DNA of 64,000 nucleotides from assembly GCA_036971475.1 (NCBI GenBank), contig JBAIZL010000006.1, positions 60,252,398 through 60,316,397 of the forward strand. The letters run 5' to 3'. The DNA is from Prosapia bicincta. Lineage: Eukaryota > Arthropoda > Insecta > Hemiptera > Cercopidae. Below, one piece after another: positions 11,564 to 23,360 of the stretch (the stretch's first letter is position 1; the number at the start of each line of letters is the position of its first letter). A model generated the notes under the pieces. It ran no database searches. It was not told where the DNA came from and saw nothing but the letters and a program-made list of their open reading frames with translations. Both the position numbers and the translations under genes were made by a program.

Positions 11564-13219
11564 TATATCAATTATTCTTTATTAACTTGTAAATAGAGGT
11601 TTGTTTTCTAATGGCTAGATATATTTAGAGGCAATTTTGAGATTTGTGAATGAATGAGGGTTTTTGGAGAATAACGTCTGAATCATAGCTAGTTGCAGGT
11701 AGCACAAACTTTGAATATATTGAGATAAGTGCACTGACTCCAACCATTCCTTGTATGTTGAATTCTACTATTTGCATTGGTATTGATTTAATGTACTATT
11801 TAGTGTTAGGTCCAAATGTGTAAAACAAATGATCAGCTCTCTGACATCAAATATGTCTAGTAATTTGCCAACAGATATGTGAAGTTAAGACCCCAAAAAA
11901 TAAGTAACAGGAAAGAATGTCAGTAGGTGAGATATTTAAAGAATAGACAGAAAAATTTAGTCAGTTGAAAAGCTTATCTGCAATTTTTCCAACAATCGGT
12001 GAATAAAGGAAATCATAGAAAGAAAAATTGTGAACTGATAAGTCAAATCCTCATTTTAACAATTCACAGGGGCAATTCAATTGCATTAGAATATCTAAAT
12101 CTGAGCAAAATCACTTAGAATAAATTAATTCTAAACATCTGCAGTTTTGCAAATGGTCATGTCAGGTTCTCAGACGGCTTACTGGTAAAAATCTATTTTT
12201 AAAGAGAATATTTATTAAATTATTTCTGTAAACATAAAATCATTACCTCTAGTTTTATTAAGTTTTGTGTTATTTTTACAAAAATTTAACTAAATTTTTT
12301 TTATTTCAAATTTGTATGGAGAGGGATATGACCATCTCAAATCTATAACTTTTATTATCTTTAATGATATACAAAGATGAGTAATAGACCCTTGCTGTCA
12401 AAACAGTTAGTCATTATTAACATGTTGATAAAGAATTAAGATAGCTAGCTGTAACATAAACTCAATGGATAACTACCAGATGAAAGAGTGCAGTGATAAC
12501 ATGTTATGTAATTCCAATGATACATTCAAATAAAACTTAAAACTGAATGCAAACTAAACTACCTATAACAGCTTCTGCTTGGAAATTGAGGAAAGGAATA
12601 CATTATAAAATCAAACCTGTCTGTGAACAAGTCCTAGGGTTAAAAAAATATACCAAAATATATATTTTGGATTGAGTAGATTATTATAACGACATTGTGA
12701 TACGAAAATTCTTTAAAAAAACTTACATATATATTAAACTCAAAAACACTGTTTTCTTGTATTCACTTATCACTAACACTTTAATGTACTTAAACAAGAA
12801 TAAACAATTAAAAATTATAGCAAACAAAAACCAATATATATAATAAAAATACAAGTGTCAATATATGTTAAAATTAAATCAAAATGATTTGTGTTTTATG
12901 TTAAAGTGTTAAATCTATTTGTTAACAGCCCTCTTGGAATTGTTAATTTTTAAAAATATCTAAACCGTTTAAATATGCATAAAAACAATATTGGTGTAAC
13001 AAGAAAAATTAAGGATTAATTGAACTTTAACATGCTCAATTTTACAACCTGCCTCCTTAACTTAATTAAACTTAGCATCTGATTAAATTTTTAACTAAGC
13101 AATAATTATTTTAATATGACAACTGAGCTGTGATTAAAATAGCTCTTAAAAGAGCAGCTATCAACATTAATAAAATTGTTTCTATAATTATTGTGAAAAG
13201 CAGGGTTTTGAGAAAATAA
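11564..13219. other. Intronic AT-rich DNA, nothing recognised
   Basis: 1.6 kb of AT-rich intron without element termini, repeats or coding signature that could be recognised by eye. Confidence 0.4.
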
Positions 13220-14190
13220 ATATAAATTGAGTTACAATTTGTTGAGCATTTGTTGAAAACAGCTTGCAAAGATGATGCTATGAGAAAAATACAAGTGTAC
13301 AGCGGTTTGCTCAGTTTAATAAAGGCAAAATGTTAATTGATGACAAACCTCATTCTGGACGTCCAACAACTGCCTAAATCAACAATAATGTTGAAAAATT
13401 TCTAGGCCCTGAGATCACAGACAACTGATCAATTGTCAAAGAGTAGTGGGTTATTTTGGAGCTCCATTCAGCATGTTTTAACGGAAGATTTGGGTAATGA
13501 AAAGGATTGCTATCAAGATTGTTCCTCAGGCTCTGAATAACAATTAAAAAAAAACCATTGAGTTGAAACATGATGTACTTTGAAACAAAAGCTTGAAACC
13601 TATCAAGATTTTGTGTCAAAGGTCATTAATGGTGATAAGTCATGATTCTATAGGTTACGACCCAGAAACAAAGCAACAGTCAACTCAATGTCACCCCATC
13701 CAAAAAATGTGGTCAAATCAAACTTCAAAACAATCCAGATTTGCTTTTTTTTATAACAAGGGCGTAGTTCATTTAGAATTTGTTCCCCCAGATCAGACAG
13801 CCAATCAAACCTTTTATTTGGATTTTTTAAGAAAAAGTGTTCGTCAAAAAAAAGACCTAATTTTGGCTGTCAGGAGACAGTTTTTTGTACCACGACAATG
13901 CACCTGCATATGCAGCCATCTCTTGACACACAGTTTTTGGCTAAAAATAGCATGGTTCTTTGTCCCATGCACCTTACTTGGCTCTATTTCACTTTTTCTT
14001 ATTCCTAAGCATGAAAAGGGGCATGAAAGGGCACCAATTTGACAACACTGAAGAGGTAAAGAGAAAAAAAGAGGGAGGAGCTGACAGTCATTCTAAAGAT
14101 GACTACAAAAATGTTTCGAACAGTGGGACAAATGTATCAGTTTTAATAGTGACTATTTTGAAGAGAATGAGGTTGCTCTTGTAAGAAATT
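13220..14190 (+). pseudogene. mariner transposase pseudogene
   Basis: Successive pieces follow mariner transposase order. They are an N-terminal paired-type HTH remnant with GKMLIDDKPHSGRPTT near 13325; VINGDKSWFYR and YDPETKQQST around 13617-13690; FYNKGVVHLEFVPPDQTANQ at 13750-13810; YHDNAPAYAA near 13890; the PHAPYLALFHFFLF segment near 13965; and a C-terminal DDYKNVSNS...NVSV piece. Several frameshifts and stops separate them. The catalytic region is recognisable (GDKSW, HDNAP), with Glu of GDESW changed to Lys. No clean terminal inverted repeats were identified. Confidence 0.85.
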
Positions 14191-14795
14191 TAAAACTAAT
14201 CGCAAAAAAAATCTGTTTTTTGGGCACCCCCTCGTTTTACACGAAATCATTATAGTAATATTGTACATTTGTTTGAAGATATACTAAAAATTATTAAATT
14301 TAATTTCAGCAGTGCAACCAAGGCACTTCTAACATCGTAAAAAGGTAGAAATCTATTCAGTTGATATGAGATGCATCTCCAATCCTCCCTAGATTTTTCA
14401 AAAAACATTGTACTCTAATCCTATTGCTCTCTTACCCTTACCGAATTCGTCTATTCCCTCTCCACTAAGTTCTTTGATAGAGCCAAAAGTTTGATGTACT
14501 CATTTATCTAGGATCTTAGTGATGCCCATGGATCTCTTCTCATTTTCAGACCATCCCCTATGCCCTCTTAGATCCTCCACAATGTTTCAACCCTGTTCAC
14601 CACTTACATTTTGTACTCTTGTTAAAAGTAACTTGTAATTACTCTGGAGTTATTAGCAATTCTCTCATAAAGTTACATTGTTATTTTTTGTTTTTCGTGT
14701 CAAAATTTTGTTTATTGTCACTAAATAATTACACTAACATTATCACTAACTTGTCATTACACATTGTAATTTTTTTTTAAAACAAAAACATTCCG
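14191..14795. other. Intronic sequence, nothing recognised
   Basis: Includes a CT-richer stretch (14400-14620) with no long ORF or family signature. Confidence 0.35.
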
Positions 14796-14994
14796 AAATC
14801 TTGTTGCTGTTCATGACGAGCTGGTTGTAAATTACTTATTACACTTTTGCTATTACTTGCGACCAGACATTTTCTTAACTAAAGTTGTTAAATTGTTAAC
14901 TTACACTTGGAGGAAACGTTTTCGTCTTACGACTTCTTCAGCCTCGTATTTTTGCTGGTAGGAAAGCTGCAGTTGTGCTTCCTCAGTACCATTA
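14796..14994 (-). repeat. Dispersed repeat A, copy 1
   Basis: About 200 bp shared with 15536-15725 and with both arms of 20491-20885. Key blocks are TTGCGACCAGACATT, GTTGTTAAATTGTTAACTTA and GAGGAAACGTTTTCGTCTTA. Read on the minus strand it contains CTGAAGA, a short GTC/GAC hairpin and GAAAACGTTTCC, a hammerhead-like layout. It is interpreted as a terminal piece of a Penelope-type element. Confidence 0.6.
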
Positions 14995-15179
14995 TTTATC
15001 CATAGGATAAGGCCATTATTATCCAACAAAAAGCCTTATTCAACTGTAACCCAATCTTCTGATACTTAGCAAAATACCCCTTTATAAACACCAGCCAGAC
15101 ACCAATAGTCCTAATCCTATATTTCACTTGTAAGCATTTTTAGAGAGGTACTGCAAAACTAATATTTTTTTCAATATGA

Positions 15180-15230
15180 TGTGCCTCAGTCAGTCTGCTC
15201 CCCTTCTTTTCTTTGACTGACTGAGGCACA
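15180..15230. repeat. Perfect 16-bp stem hairpin
   Basis: TGTGCCTCAGTCAGTC (15180-15195) and its exact complement GACTGACTGAGGCACA (15215-15230) enclose a 19-base pyrimidine-rich loop. The pairing stops abruptly at the stem ends. No element termini or target duplication are evident around it. Confidence 0.85.
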
Positions 15231-15535
15231 GCTAACACTCAATTTTTTGTTGAAAATTTGTTTTTAATTTACAGTAAGTTAATGTTTTACACTTTTTCTA
15301 AAACTGCCCAGCTGCCCAGATGAGAGCATTTTGGTACATCTTTCGTAAGTTTTATTGACAAAATATAAACAAACTGCATTAATAATTTTTGTTGGACAAG
15401 TTTTACAATACACTGACCAAAAGGGAAGGACAAGTACAAATTTAAGATTAAATATTTCCTAAAAGTAATTAGAGGTTGAAATTTTGTAGGAAACAAAATC
15501 TAAATAATTTCAACCCATATTATTTTTATAATTTC

Positions 15536-15725
15536 AAAATTTCGTTGTTCATGATGAGCCGCTTGTTAATCACTTATAACAATTTGAATTACTTGCGACC
15601 AGACATTCTACGAATATAAGTTGTTAAATTGTTAACTTACACTTGGAGCAAATGTTTTTGTCCTATAACTTTTTCAGTCTCATGTTTCTGTCACTAGGAT
15701 TGCTGCCGTTGTGTTTTTCGGTTCT
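15536..15725 (-). repeat. Dispersed repeat A, copy 2 (diverged)
   Basis: Same orientation and block order as copy 1 but more mutated (TTCATGATGAGCCGC, ACTTGCGACCAGACATTC, TTGTTAAATTGTTAACTTAC). The CTGAAGA-like core is degraded to CTGAAAA. Confidence 0.6.
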
Positions 15726-16239
15726 AAATTTTGAAAGTTAGAAGTGACGAGATCGAAAAGTATGTGTGTTTTGGACGATCTGTTTTTTTTATTCTACTTC
15801 AAAATATTTTTGGGTTATCCGTAGATCTAAGTTAATGGTGTCTGGCTTATCCAGCTTTTACTGCGGTTTGGATAAATATGACTACTGAATTTCCATTAGT
15901 AGGGCAAAGTGAGTATGGTGGATGGGCTAGGTTCAGTAAATGCAAATAAGGAGGTTATGCAGAAATTCAGTACTTTCACATTCAACATCAACTATTATAA
16001 AGCAAAAAATTTACTTTGTTATATCTTGGCTCTCACACTTTCAGTCTTTTAACTTCAGTTAAACTTTTACTCAACAGTTTGTACCTAGGCATTTTGCAAA
16101 CCTACAGCTTTTTACAAAATGTTTCTTAAAAATGAATTCCCAAGACAATTGGTACAAACATTTTTGTAAGTTTATGGTTTATAAAATATATGCTCTAGGA
16201 TTATAAACATATATTAATTTTAATCTCTTATTAATAAAT
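15726..16239. other. Intronic sequence, nothing recognised
   Basis: AT-rich intron DNA with no recognised signature. Confidence 0.35.
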
Positions 16240-16315
16240 AGAAAGGTACTAGAATGGATTCCCCAGAGAAGAAAGAGAGGACAGCCACGAACAGGTTGGC
16301 GTGATGGTATCGACA
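16240..16315 (+). pseudogene. 3' end fragment of an RTE-like retrotransposon ORF
   Basis: Translates as RKVLEWIPQRRKRGQPRTGW, the C-terminal tail common in insect RTE-type reverse transcriptases (LEW.P..RRKRGRPR..W). The same tail follows the RT fragment at 41200-41990. Only the last ~25 codons are present. Confidence 0.6.
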
Positions 16316-16523
16316 TTAGAGTTTATATTTAGGTACACAGATAATGGTACTCTATGTTTTTTATACCTAGGCAATTTGCGATCTTACGGGTTTTTACAAA
16401 ATTTTGCTGCTTATAAATCTATTCGGGTCATTCCATGTCAAATCAACCAATGGTCTGAACCTAACCATCTCAGATTTTTATGATTTTTTGCATGATTGTT
16501 CCTACCATTAAAACTAACAAAAA

Positions 16524-16956
16524 TGGAGTAAATTATAATACTTTGGATTATAGTTGGTGTAAATTGTAATACTTTGTAGTCTTTGAGAATGCTGGAACTA
16601 TACACCGGCGAAAAGCTTCAGCATAATTGTAAATGTTGAATAAAATATATCTTGATTATGAACTTTTTGAAGTTATTTAATAATTATAACAAATCAAGAA
16701 AAAATAATCATCTTTATTATAATATAATTACCTATCGGGGTTTTTGATGATATAATAGTGATGAATGTGCTATGGATATATTCTATTGAAGAATTTATAT
16801 TTGGAGTAAATTATAATACTTTGGATTATAGTTGGTGTAAATTGTAATACTTTGTAGTCTTTGAGAATGCTGGAACTATACACCGGCGAAAAGCTTCAGC
16901 ATAATTGTAAATGTTGAATAAAATATATCTTGATTATGAACTTTTTGAAGTTATTT

Positions 16957-16962
<6 letters not shown>
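16524..16962. repeat. Identical ~161-bp direct duplication with 117-bp spacer
   Basis: The block beginning TGGAGTAAATTATAATAC at 16524 is repeated at 16802 (offset 278) without a visible difference, to TTATTTAATAAT. Each block also has an internal near-repeat (AGTAAATTATAATACTTTGG / TGTAAATTGTAATACTTTG). The second copy runs directly into a (TA)n array, consistent with a slippage or repair duplication. Confidence 0.9.

Positions 16963-17052
<90 letters not shown>
16961..17052. repeat. (TA)n microsatellite, ~92 bp
   Basis: Nearly pure TA with one TACA interruption near 16995. Reading frames through it (poly Tyr-Ile) are artefacts. Confidence 0.97.
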
Positions 17053-17054
<2 letters not shown>

Positions 17055-18025
17055 TAATACCACAAAAATTTCCAAATATTTAGTTGGATACACATAAATA
17101 AAGTATTTATGTATTAGTGTTTTTTCCATTTTAATTTTTAGCTTCTTAAATGAAATATTGTAATAAGAGTGTAGTTTGACACCTTATAAAACTTTTTGTG
17201 ATAACTTCTACTATCTCTCATGGTCACATATGAGGGCAGTTTAAAAAGTATCAGACTTTTGGGAGCTAGAGATGCATTTATTGGACTAGAGTATAGGTTC
17301 ATAAACTGAGGGTAGCTTTGAAAGGCCCCCCTTGGGGGGGGGGCATGAAGGCAAGTCAAGGAGGCGCAAGACCAGTTGGAAAATAATAAGATACAATTAA
17401 TATATTTAATATTATACAAACAAACTTGATGTTGCTAATGAATTGGGTTTGTGTCCTCAATAAAATACGACCTCATATAGGCATGCTAGTGTAAAAAATG
17501 CACTCTTAAGCATCTCACTAACAGATTTTTCTCTTATGAATTAAAATTAAAACTTGAAATGTTATATCATATTTCTTGTAAAAGTATGTACAAATATATA
17601 ATTTGTTTTTAATATATAGTATTTGATTCTTTTTCATATGCCCATACCATTAATTTATACTGTAATAAATTTAACTTAGGGATAACACAATTCTCAATTA
17701 TATGGATTTTAGTCAAAACCTACATGCCATATGAATTTAGAAGATTTGGCAATCGTAAGAAGTATATTTTTCTATGTATAGAGAAATAGAAAAGAAAATT
17801 ATGAATTTTTTTAGATTGAAAATGTGATTCTGTATTGTAAATTACAGATTAAAATAACCAAATGAATTATTTGAGAAAGCATTACATTAAAACCCCAAAT
17901 AAGATGTTCTCAATTATTATCTTGGGATGCTCCTGTGATGTATCGAGCACAATTTATATTTCTCTACAAAAGGAAAGTGACTATGATGTTAGCTAGCTCC
18001 TTATATGGTACAGATTATTATACGG
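17053..18025. other. Intronic DNA with a possible mariner-type end
   Basis: Near 17228 TATGAGGGCAGTTTAAAAAG resembles ends of some mariner elements, but no partner end was found. A G-tract (GGGGGGGGGG near 17334) follows. The rest is AT-rich without signature. Confidence 0.3.
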
Positions 18026-18140
18026 CAGAGTCTCAATAATTCGAGGTAGATGGGAGTCCCCCCTGGGATTACCGAAAAATTGGATTACACGAAAATATGT
18101 TCCTATGCATTAGAAAAATAGTATTTTTAATTAACCCTTA
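18026..18140. mobile_element. pogo-type terminus fragment
   Basis: Starts CAGAGTCTCAATAATTCGAG and is homologous, in reverse complement, to the right end of the pseudogene at 9329-10435. Shared blocks include TAGATGGGA, GGATTACACG and CTAATGCATAGGAAC-type sequence. Only one end is present here. Confidence 0.6.
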
Positions 18141-18202
18141 TAATATAGGTTATTAAAAATGCACTAAATAAGTTTATAGACCTTTATCTGAACATTTTGC
18201 CC

Positions 18203-18401
18203 GACTCATTTCCTTTGCATTCCTTATTGATATAAACATTTCTTAGAAGCCTGAATCATTTCCTTAGCATACCTATGGTTATAAACATTTCTTGAAGGCC
18301 TGATTCATTTCCTTTGCATACTGAATTGTTATAAACATTTCTTAGAAGCCCAACTCATTTCCTTGGCATACTGTATTGATATAAACATTTCTTTGGAAGC
18401 C
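18203..18401. repeat. Four tandem copies of a ~50-bp repeat
   Basis: Units share TCATTTCCTTTGCAT followed by ATAAACATTTCTTAGAAGCC. Four imperfect copies start near 18205, 18254, 18303 and 18352. It directly abuts the repeat B fragment. Confidence 0.85.
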
Positions 18402-18498
18402 TGTCTGAGTTAATAAATGATTAATCTGTGAGTTTTGTGTACGTCTTTTATTATTATTAACATAACCTCACAAGCTACGCTCAAAGAATAGTTGTCTA
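18402..18498 (+). repeat. Dispersed repeat B, truncated copy
   Basis: Reverse complement of part of 3859-3960: TTAATAAATGATTAATCTGTG, then AGTTTTGTGTACGT and AACATAACCTCACAAGC...CTCAAAGAATA. The hammerhead-like core of the 3.9-kb copy is missing. Confidence 0.7.
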
Positions 18499-19214
18499 AA
18501 AGATGTTTTTTGATATCTAAAGAGCAACAAATCTGTCACATTATCATTGTGAAACAGTAACCTGGATTTCAGGAAAGTGTGTGTTTATAGACAAAATAAG
18601 CAGAAGCCTATTATAAACAAAGGTATACCTTGTTGACTACAAACTTACTTTCTTGACAACCACAAACTGGCATGGTGAAGACAAGTATTCAATAGCATGA
18701 GTAGATTAGAAACTCTCAATCCTGAACTAACCTATAAATATAACTTTCCATAGAAAGAGTTGAAAATTAAGACAAGCTTATTTTTCATAAAGCTTTTTGT
18801 AAGGCCTTTCAAAAAATATTAGAAGTAGGTTTTTAAAATTTTCTTAGACATGATATTTATTCAATGCCTTATATTCTATTGAAGGAACGCATATATTTCC
18901 TTGTTGGTATCCTCAATCTCAAATACCAGCTTACATGTCAACACCTATATTAATGTTTCGCATAGAATAAAAACATTCCCAAGGGGATTACCTTGACCTT
19001 CAAGTAACTCTTTTCCCACAGTAATGAAATTTTTATTCAATTTTGTTATTCCTAGACGCTTTAGACCAATCTTATTTTATACACATTAAAAATATCAGTT
19101 TCTATGAATGAAAAAGTTTATTGGAAATAATTAAAATTAAACAAATATTACACAAAAATAACACAATCACAATAATAAACCGTTCATGCATTTAATTAGT
19201 CATGTTTCACTCAC
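18499..19214. other. Intron 2 flank, nothing recognised
   Basis: AT-rich sequence up to the donor of eRF3 exon 2. No element was recognised. Confidence 0.4.
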
Positions 19215-19469
19215 CAACATGACCGATGATAACGACATTTACATGTTCTTTTCTGCTTTTAGTTTCCTCAGCACCACTTTTAGGTTTTTTCTTAGGTTTA
19301 ACAATAACTTCATCTGATTCCAGTTCGTCTTCATCATCCTCAGGTGTTAGTAATGGAGGTGCTGTATCACTGTCATCTGCTACGTTTTCCCAACTATCAG
19401 CAGGAGGTGCTGCTGGAGGAGGTGGACTCGGAGCTCCAGGCGGTTCCTCGACATCCACTGCTGGAACAC
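19215..19469 (-). CDS. eRF3: eRF3 (GSPT1) coding exon 2: acidic/proline-rich linker and start of the G domain
   Basis: Encodes residues 71-155 of the eRF3 model. It starts with a Pro/Ala-rich, acidic stretch (EEPPGAPSPPPPAAPPADSW, then PEDDEDELESDEV), then a basic patch (VKPKKKPKS) and the first beta strand and P-loop start (EHVNVVIIGHV). Acceptor TTGCAG|GT at 19470 and donor GTTG|GTGAGT at 19214. It is entered in phase 1 from exon 1 (AATG + GT gives Gly) and leaves in phase 1 to exon 3 (G + AT gives Asp). The N-terminal region of eRF3 is poorly conserved and flexible; the GTPase domain begins here. The plus-strand reading frame over this exon is a shadow. Confidence 0.95.
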
Positions 19470-20490
19470 CTGCAATTAAAAAAAAAATGTTATCCCCTAA
19501 CTATTACTTAATACATGATCTACTGTGATTGCTATTCAGAGAAGTAAGTAATGTTCTTAAACTCATGTTGCTTTAAATTTACTATTAATCATTTACATTA
19601 CCTGATTGATGTACTATTAGTCATGGGTAATCAGAAACCTCCAGGTACTAAACTAAAATATTTTACTTATGTATTTTAAAACTTTAATATTGGCAAAGCT
19701 TCAATTATAACACTGAAATGACATGATATTACTTTGATTAATCGAGTGGTTAACCTTCCACAGGGCACAAGCTGGAGGTTACCTACAATTCAGTTAATTT
19801 CTCCTTATCAAATAAATAACGTCATCAGTCTATCACAAGGAATACTCTACAAGCCTATTTCTAGTGAAAGAAAAAGAGTAATATTCTATTTTGGCCGCTT
19901 TTACTTAGTTCCCTCAGTTTGCCACCAAGTTTCTGACAGAACCGGATATAGCATCCAGATGCGCCTAATGAAGTGACTATCAATATGAAAGGAAGGAGTT
20001 TTTGACTAGTTAATAGTTAATTATCTACGTAGTATAAAATTATTTTTTATATCTGAACAAAATTTACTTATATGGATATTCGCCAAAATGGGTGAAAATG
20101 AGTTTTCAGTAAAAAATCGTTTATCCGATAATGTTTTACTTCATATTTTTTGCAGTAACTACAATATAACTATATTTAACATTATTATGTGAAAATGTGT
20201 GAAGAAATAATTTCTCTATCCATATTATATCACTTAGGCCTATTATATTTAAAACATGTCTTAGTGATGAAGCATATAGCAAATAATATGGAGGTAATCT
20301 TCAGATGTCCCCAATGGTGTTTTAAAATTGATGGAACAATTCTGGAAGGTTACTAATAGGCTTCCATATGTTATTTTCATAATTATTTTTCTCACAAATG
20401 AAAAAAATTGTTAAAGTTGTAATTGTAGAAAATCTTAGAGGGATGGAATGGTTTAAAAAACCAGTACAGATGGGAACAAATTTTTATAAT
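19470..20490. other. eRF3 intron 1, nothing recognised
   Basis: AT-rich intron DNA between exon 2 and foldback repeat A. Confidence 0.4.
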
Positions 20491-20885
20491 CATTACACTC
20501 TTGCTATTACTTGCGACCAGACTTCATGTTAACTAAAAGTTGTTAAATTGTTAACTTACACTCGGAGGAAACGTTTTTGTCTTACAACTTCTTCAGCCTC
20601 GTATTTTTGCCGCTAGGAATGCTGCAGTTGTGCTTCCTCGGTACCATTATTTTGAAAGTTAGAAGTGATGTGATCGAAGAGTATGTATAACCTAACCTAA
20701 CTTTCATAATAGTGGAACTGAGGAAGCGCAACTGCAAGCTGAAGAAGTCGTAAGACGAAAACGTTTCCTTCAAGTGTTAGTTAACAATTTAACAACTTTT
20801 AGTTAACTTTGTCTGGTCACAAGTAATAGCAAAAGTGTAATAAGAATTAACAACCAGCTCGTCATGAACAGCAACAAGATTTCGA
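20491..20885 (+). repeat. Foldback repeat A: two inverted arms with hammerhead-like core
   Basis: Left arm (about 20491-20650) and right arm (about 20705-20843, extending to 20885) are inverted copies of dispersed repeat A joined by a short spacer holding AACCTAACCTAAC. On the plus strand the right arm reads CTGAAGA, a GTC/GAC hairpin and GAAA (20739-20762) followed by ACGTTTCC. The left arm holds the complement. The inverted dimer layout resembles Penelope-type terminal repeats. Confidence 0.75.
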
Positions 20886-21795
20886 TATTTTATAATTAAT
20901 TAGTTATGTGCTTAGCTGACAGACTTAAAATAACATATATCTATGTTAATAATGTTCATTGGGTGCGAAATGGAGGAAATTAGGATTTAAAAACATTATT
21001 TAATCTTCAGGTTTCCTTGCCTATTAGTTCCTACTACTGTATATTTGTTCTTACAATGTGACATAAAGCATTATTCAGATTTCAAAACAAAAGTTGATAT
21101 TTTGTTTTTTGTTACCAAAACCTTTATTTATGTTTGGTTCTTGTGTTGAAATAAATTTGTTGCATTGTGCCTAGCAAACTGAGTACAAAAGTATCTAAAA
21201 ATCCATTTGAATTAAAAGCTATTAACAATTAACTGCATCAGCAATAAGTCATGCCAGGCCTCAAAAGCGAGGCCTCGCAACAGTTTTACTCAAGTAATTT
21301 TTGTCAATAAGCAAAACATTTTTTTTTGTATTGCTGCTAATAGGGTTATAGAAGTTTACAGTAATAGTAGTTTTGTTCCTTTTTTTCTGTATTGATGTCC
21401 ATTTCTATGAATTATGTCAAACCTGACAAATTATGTATTATTATATGTATAAAAAGATATGTAACAAAATTTTAAATAAATTAATAATTTTAGGGTCAAT
21501 TTTAATCACAAGAAAATTATAAACTAACAAAAAGAACATTGTATTGGTGTCCTGTTATTGGATTGCTGTTCTGCAACGTGTAACAAGAATTTGCCAGAAA
21601 TATACTAACTGTTAGAAAACTAAGCTAAACCTCACAAAATTAGTCCTACTGGAAATTTCTACAATAATATCAGCGGCAATAGCAAGAAAAACAGTTTTCT
21701 CAGAAAAGACAACCCACCTGTTAAGGTGACATATCAGCATAAGACACACATAGTTTGCGATAAACAAAAAATCAGTAATACAATACAGGAAATAG
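20886..21795. other. eRF3 intron 1, nothing recognised
   Basis: AT-rich. A small GGCCTCxxxAGCGAGGCCTC palindrome lies near 21256; no exon or element was recognised. Confidence 0.35.
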
Positions 21796-21913
21796 TACTT
21801 TATACGCAGTGATCACAATAGGAAATAACACAATTGGTACACAGCTATATGACATACTTTATACGCAGTGATCACAATAGGAAATAACACAACTGGTACA
21901 CAGCTATATGACA
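21796..21913. repeat. Tandem duplication of a 59-bp unit
   Basis: Unit TACTTTATACGCAGTGATCA through CACAGCTATATGACA at 21796 repeats immediately at 21855. A single C/T difference was noted (CACAATTGG versus CACAACTGG). Confidence 0.9.
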
Positions 21914-23314
21914 AAAGCTCTAGGCTTTCTCTGAAATTAAAACACAAAATGCCAAACAGGCGCTACCTTTGTTATTGCCCGCCAAACCTGAACCCTGCCT
22001 ATCGTTATCTTCTACTTTTATACTCCTACAATACATTCTGATATGTCGGCTTATAGACTATAGTATGTAAGAGTAACAGGCGTTTACTGTAGTATAAGAC
22101 ATGAAACTAGAATACAAATTTTTTATCCAAGCAAATAATTATACTACCTAATAAAGTAATGCTATAATTATACATAATATTCTAAAAATTTTAGTTTCAT
22201 TTGCCTTTTATATGCTAATATATTATAATCTGACTATCACGGCTTAATCTCCTTACTTTTGGTCTTCAGCATGCCCTTGATCTCTGTAATAATTATACTT
22301 TCATTTTAGTTTTATACTTAATACCTTTACGTTTAACATCACATTACTTTAATTTTTCATTATCATTAAAAAGTTTCACTTCCTTAATTTGTTTCTTGCA
22401 AAACAATCCTATGAAATAACATGAAAAAATGTGAGAAACATCTTGGCATGTGCAATACAGATGGAAAAGTTAATTTCATGTCGGTTGGTAAAGTTACATA
22501 TATAACTTCATACAATTGTGCTCTATACAATTTACTAACTTCAATGAGCTTGTTAATGATGAAATAAACCTTTTTTAAAAAAACAAATTTGTTCTAACAG
22601 GATATGTATACCTATATAGTGCTCAAGAAACTTCAAGTTTATAATTTTGTGATTCTAGTGACACTGAGGTTATGTTTCAATGTTTTCTAGCTTTAAGTGC
22701 TATTAATAGTTTGTGACACTTGAAATGTCTTGTTTAGAATGTATTTTTATATTATTTTGTCAAATATCATTAACCATTCATTACAATTAAATTTAATGGC
22801 TAAATAAATTAAATTTTCAAATACAATCCAATTAAAATTAAATATAACTTACTTCTTTGTTATAATTCTAAACTTATACCTTTTACATTATAAATTTAAA
22901 CTAAAAACAGATTTTTTTCCGGAACACAGATGGTTACAATTAGGACTATTATAATTCTATTCGCAAGTATTTTATGATTTCAAATAATAAGCTATTACTG
23001 TACAAATTTTAAACCTAAGGTTATTTTATACATATAATTATTTAATTGTAAATCTAAACTACAAATCTTTTTTTAAATAAAATAAATTGGTAGAATTATA
23101 ATGTAAATTTTTTCTAAAGTTTGTAGACACTGGAAATTGAAATAAAATATTTAAATTTATCAACAAAACAAGAAGTATGATAAATTAGAAACATTATGGT
23201 ATGTATAAATGCATGAAAGAATCACAATTATATCTCTAACTTAGGCCTAGCTGATAAGGAAAATGGTTTAATAAATAGTCATGATGAAATATTAACAAGC
23301 AATATTTTACATAC
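21914..23314. other. eRF3 intron 1, nothing recognised
   Basis: AT-rich intron sequence upstream (in plus coordinates) of the candidate alternative exon. No element ends were seen. Confidence 0.4.
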
Positions 23315-23360
23315 CTGTTTTCATTTTTGATTTGAATTCTTCATTTAACTGTTCACTCAT
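23315..23360 (-). CDS. eRF3: Candidate alternative first coding exon of eRF3 (exon 1b)
   Basis: On the minus strand an ATG at 23360 opens MSEQLNEEFKSKMKT plus one base, followed by donor ACAG|GTATGT at 23314. It ends in phase 1, exactly like exon 1, so splicing to exon 2 recreates Gly and then VPAVDVEEPP. An in-frame TGA lies eight codons upstream, so the ATG would be a true start rather than part of a longer frame. It sits in intron 1 between exons 1 and 2 on the correct strand. The product would lack residues 1-70, including the PAM2 motif. Seen: ORF, donor and phase. Inferred: transcription from a second promoter. It could also be chance, since the coding stretch is only 15 codons. Confidence 0.55.

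Noticed and set aside
13593..14042. Intact 149-codon gene
   Set aside because: It is one in-frame piece of a frameshifted mariner transposase pseudogene.
19226..19528. 100-codon plus-strand Ser-rich frame
   Set aside because: Antisense shadow of eRF3 exon 2.
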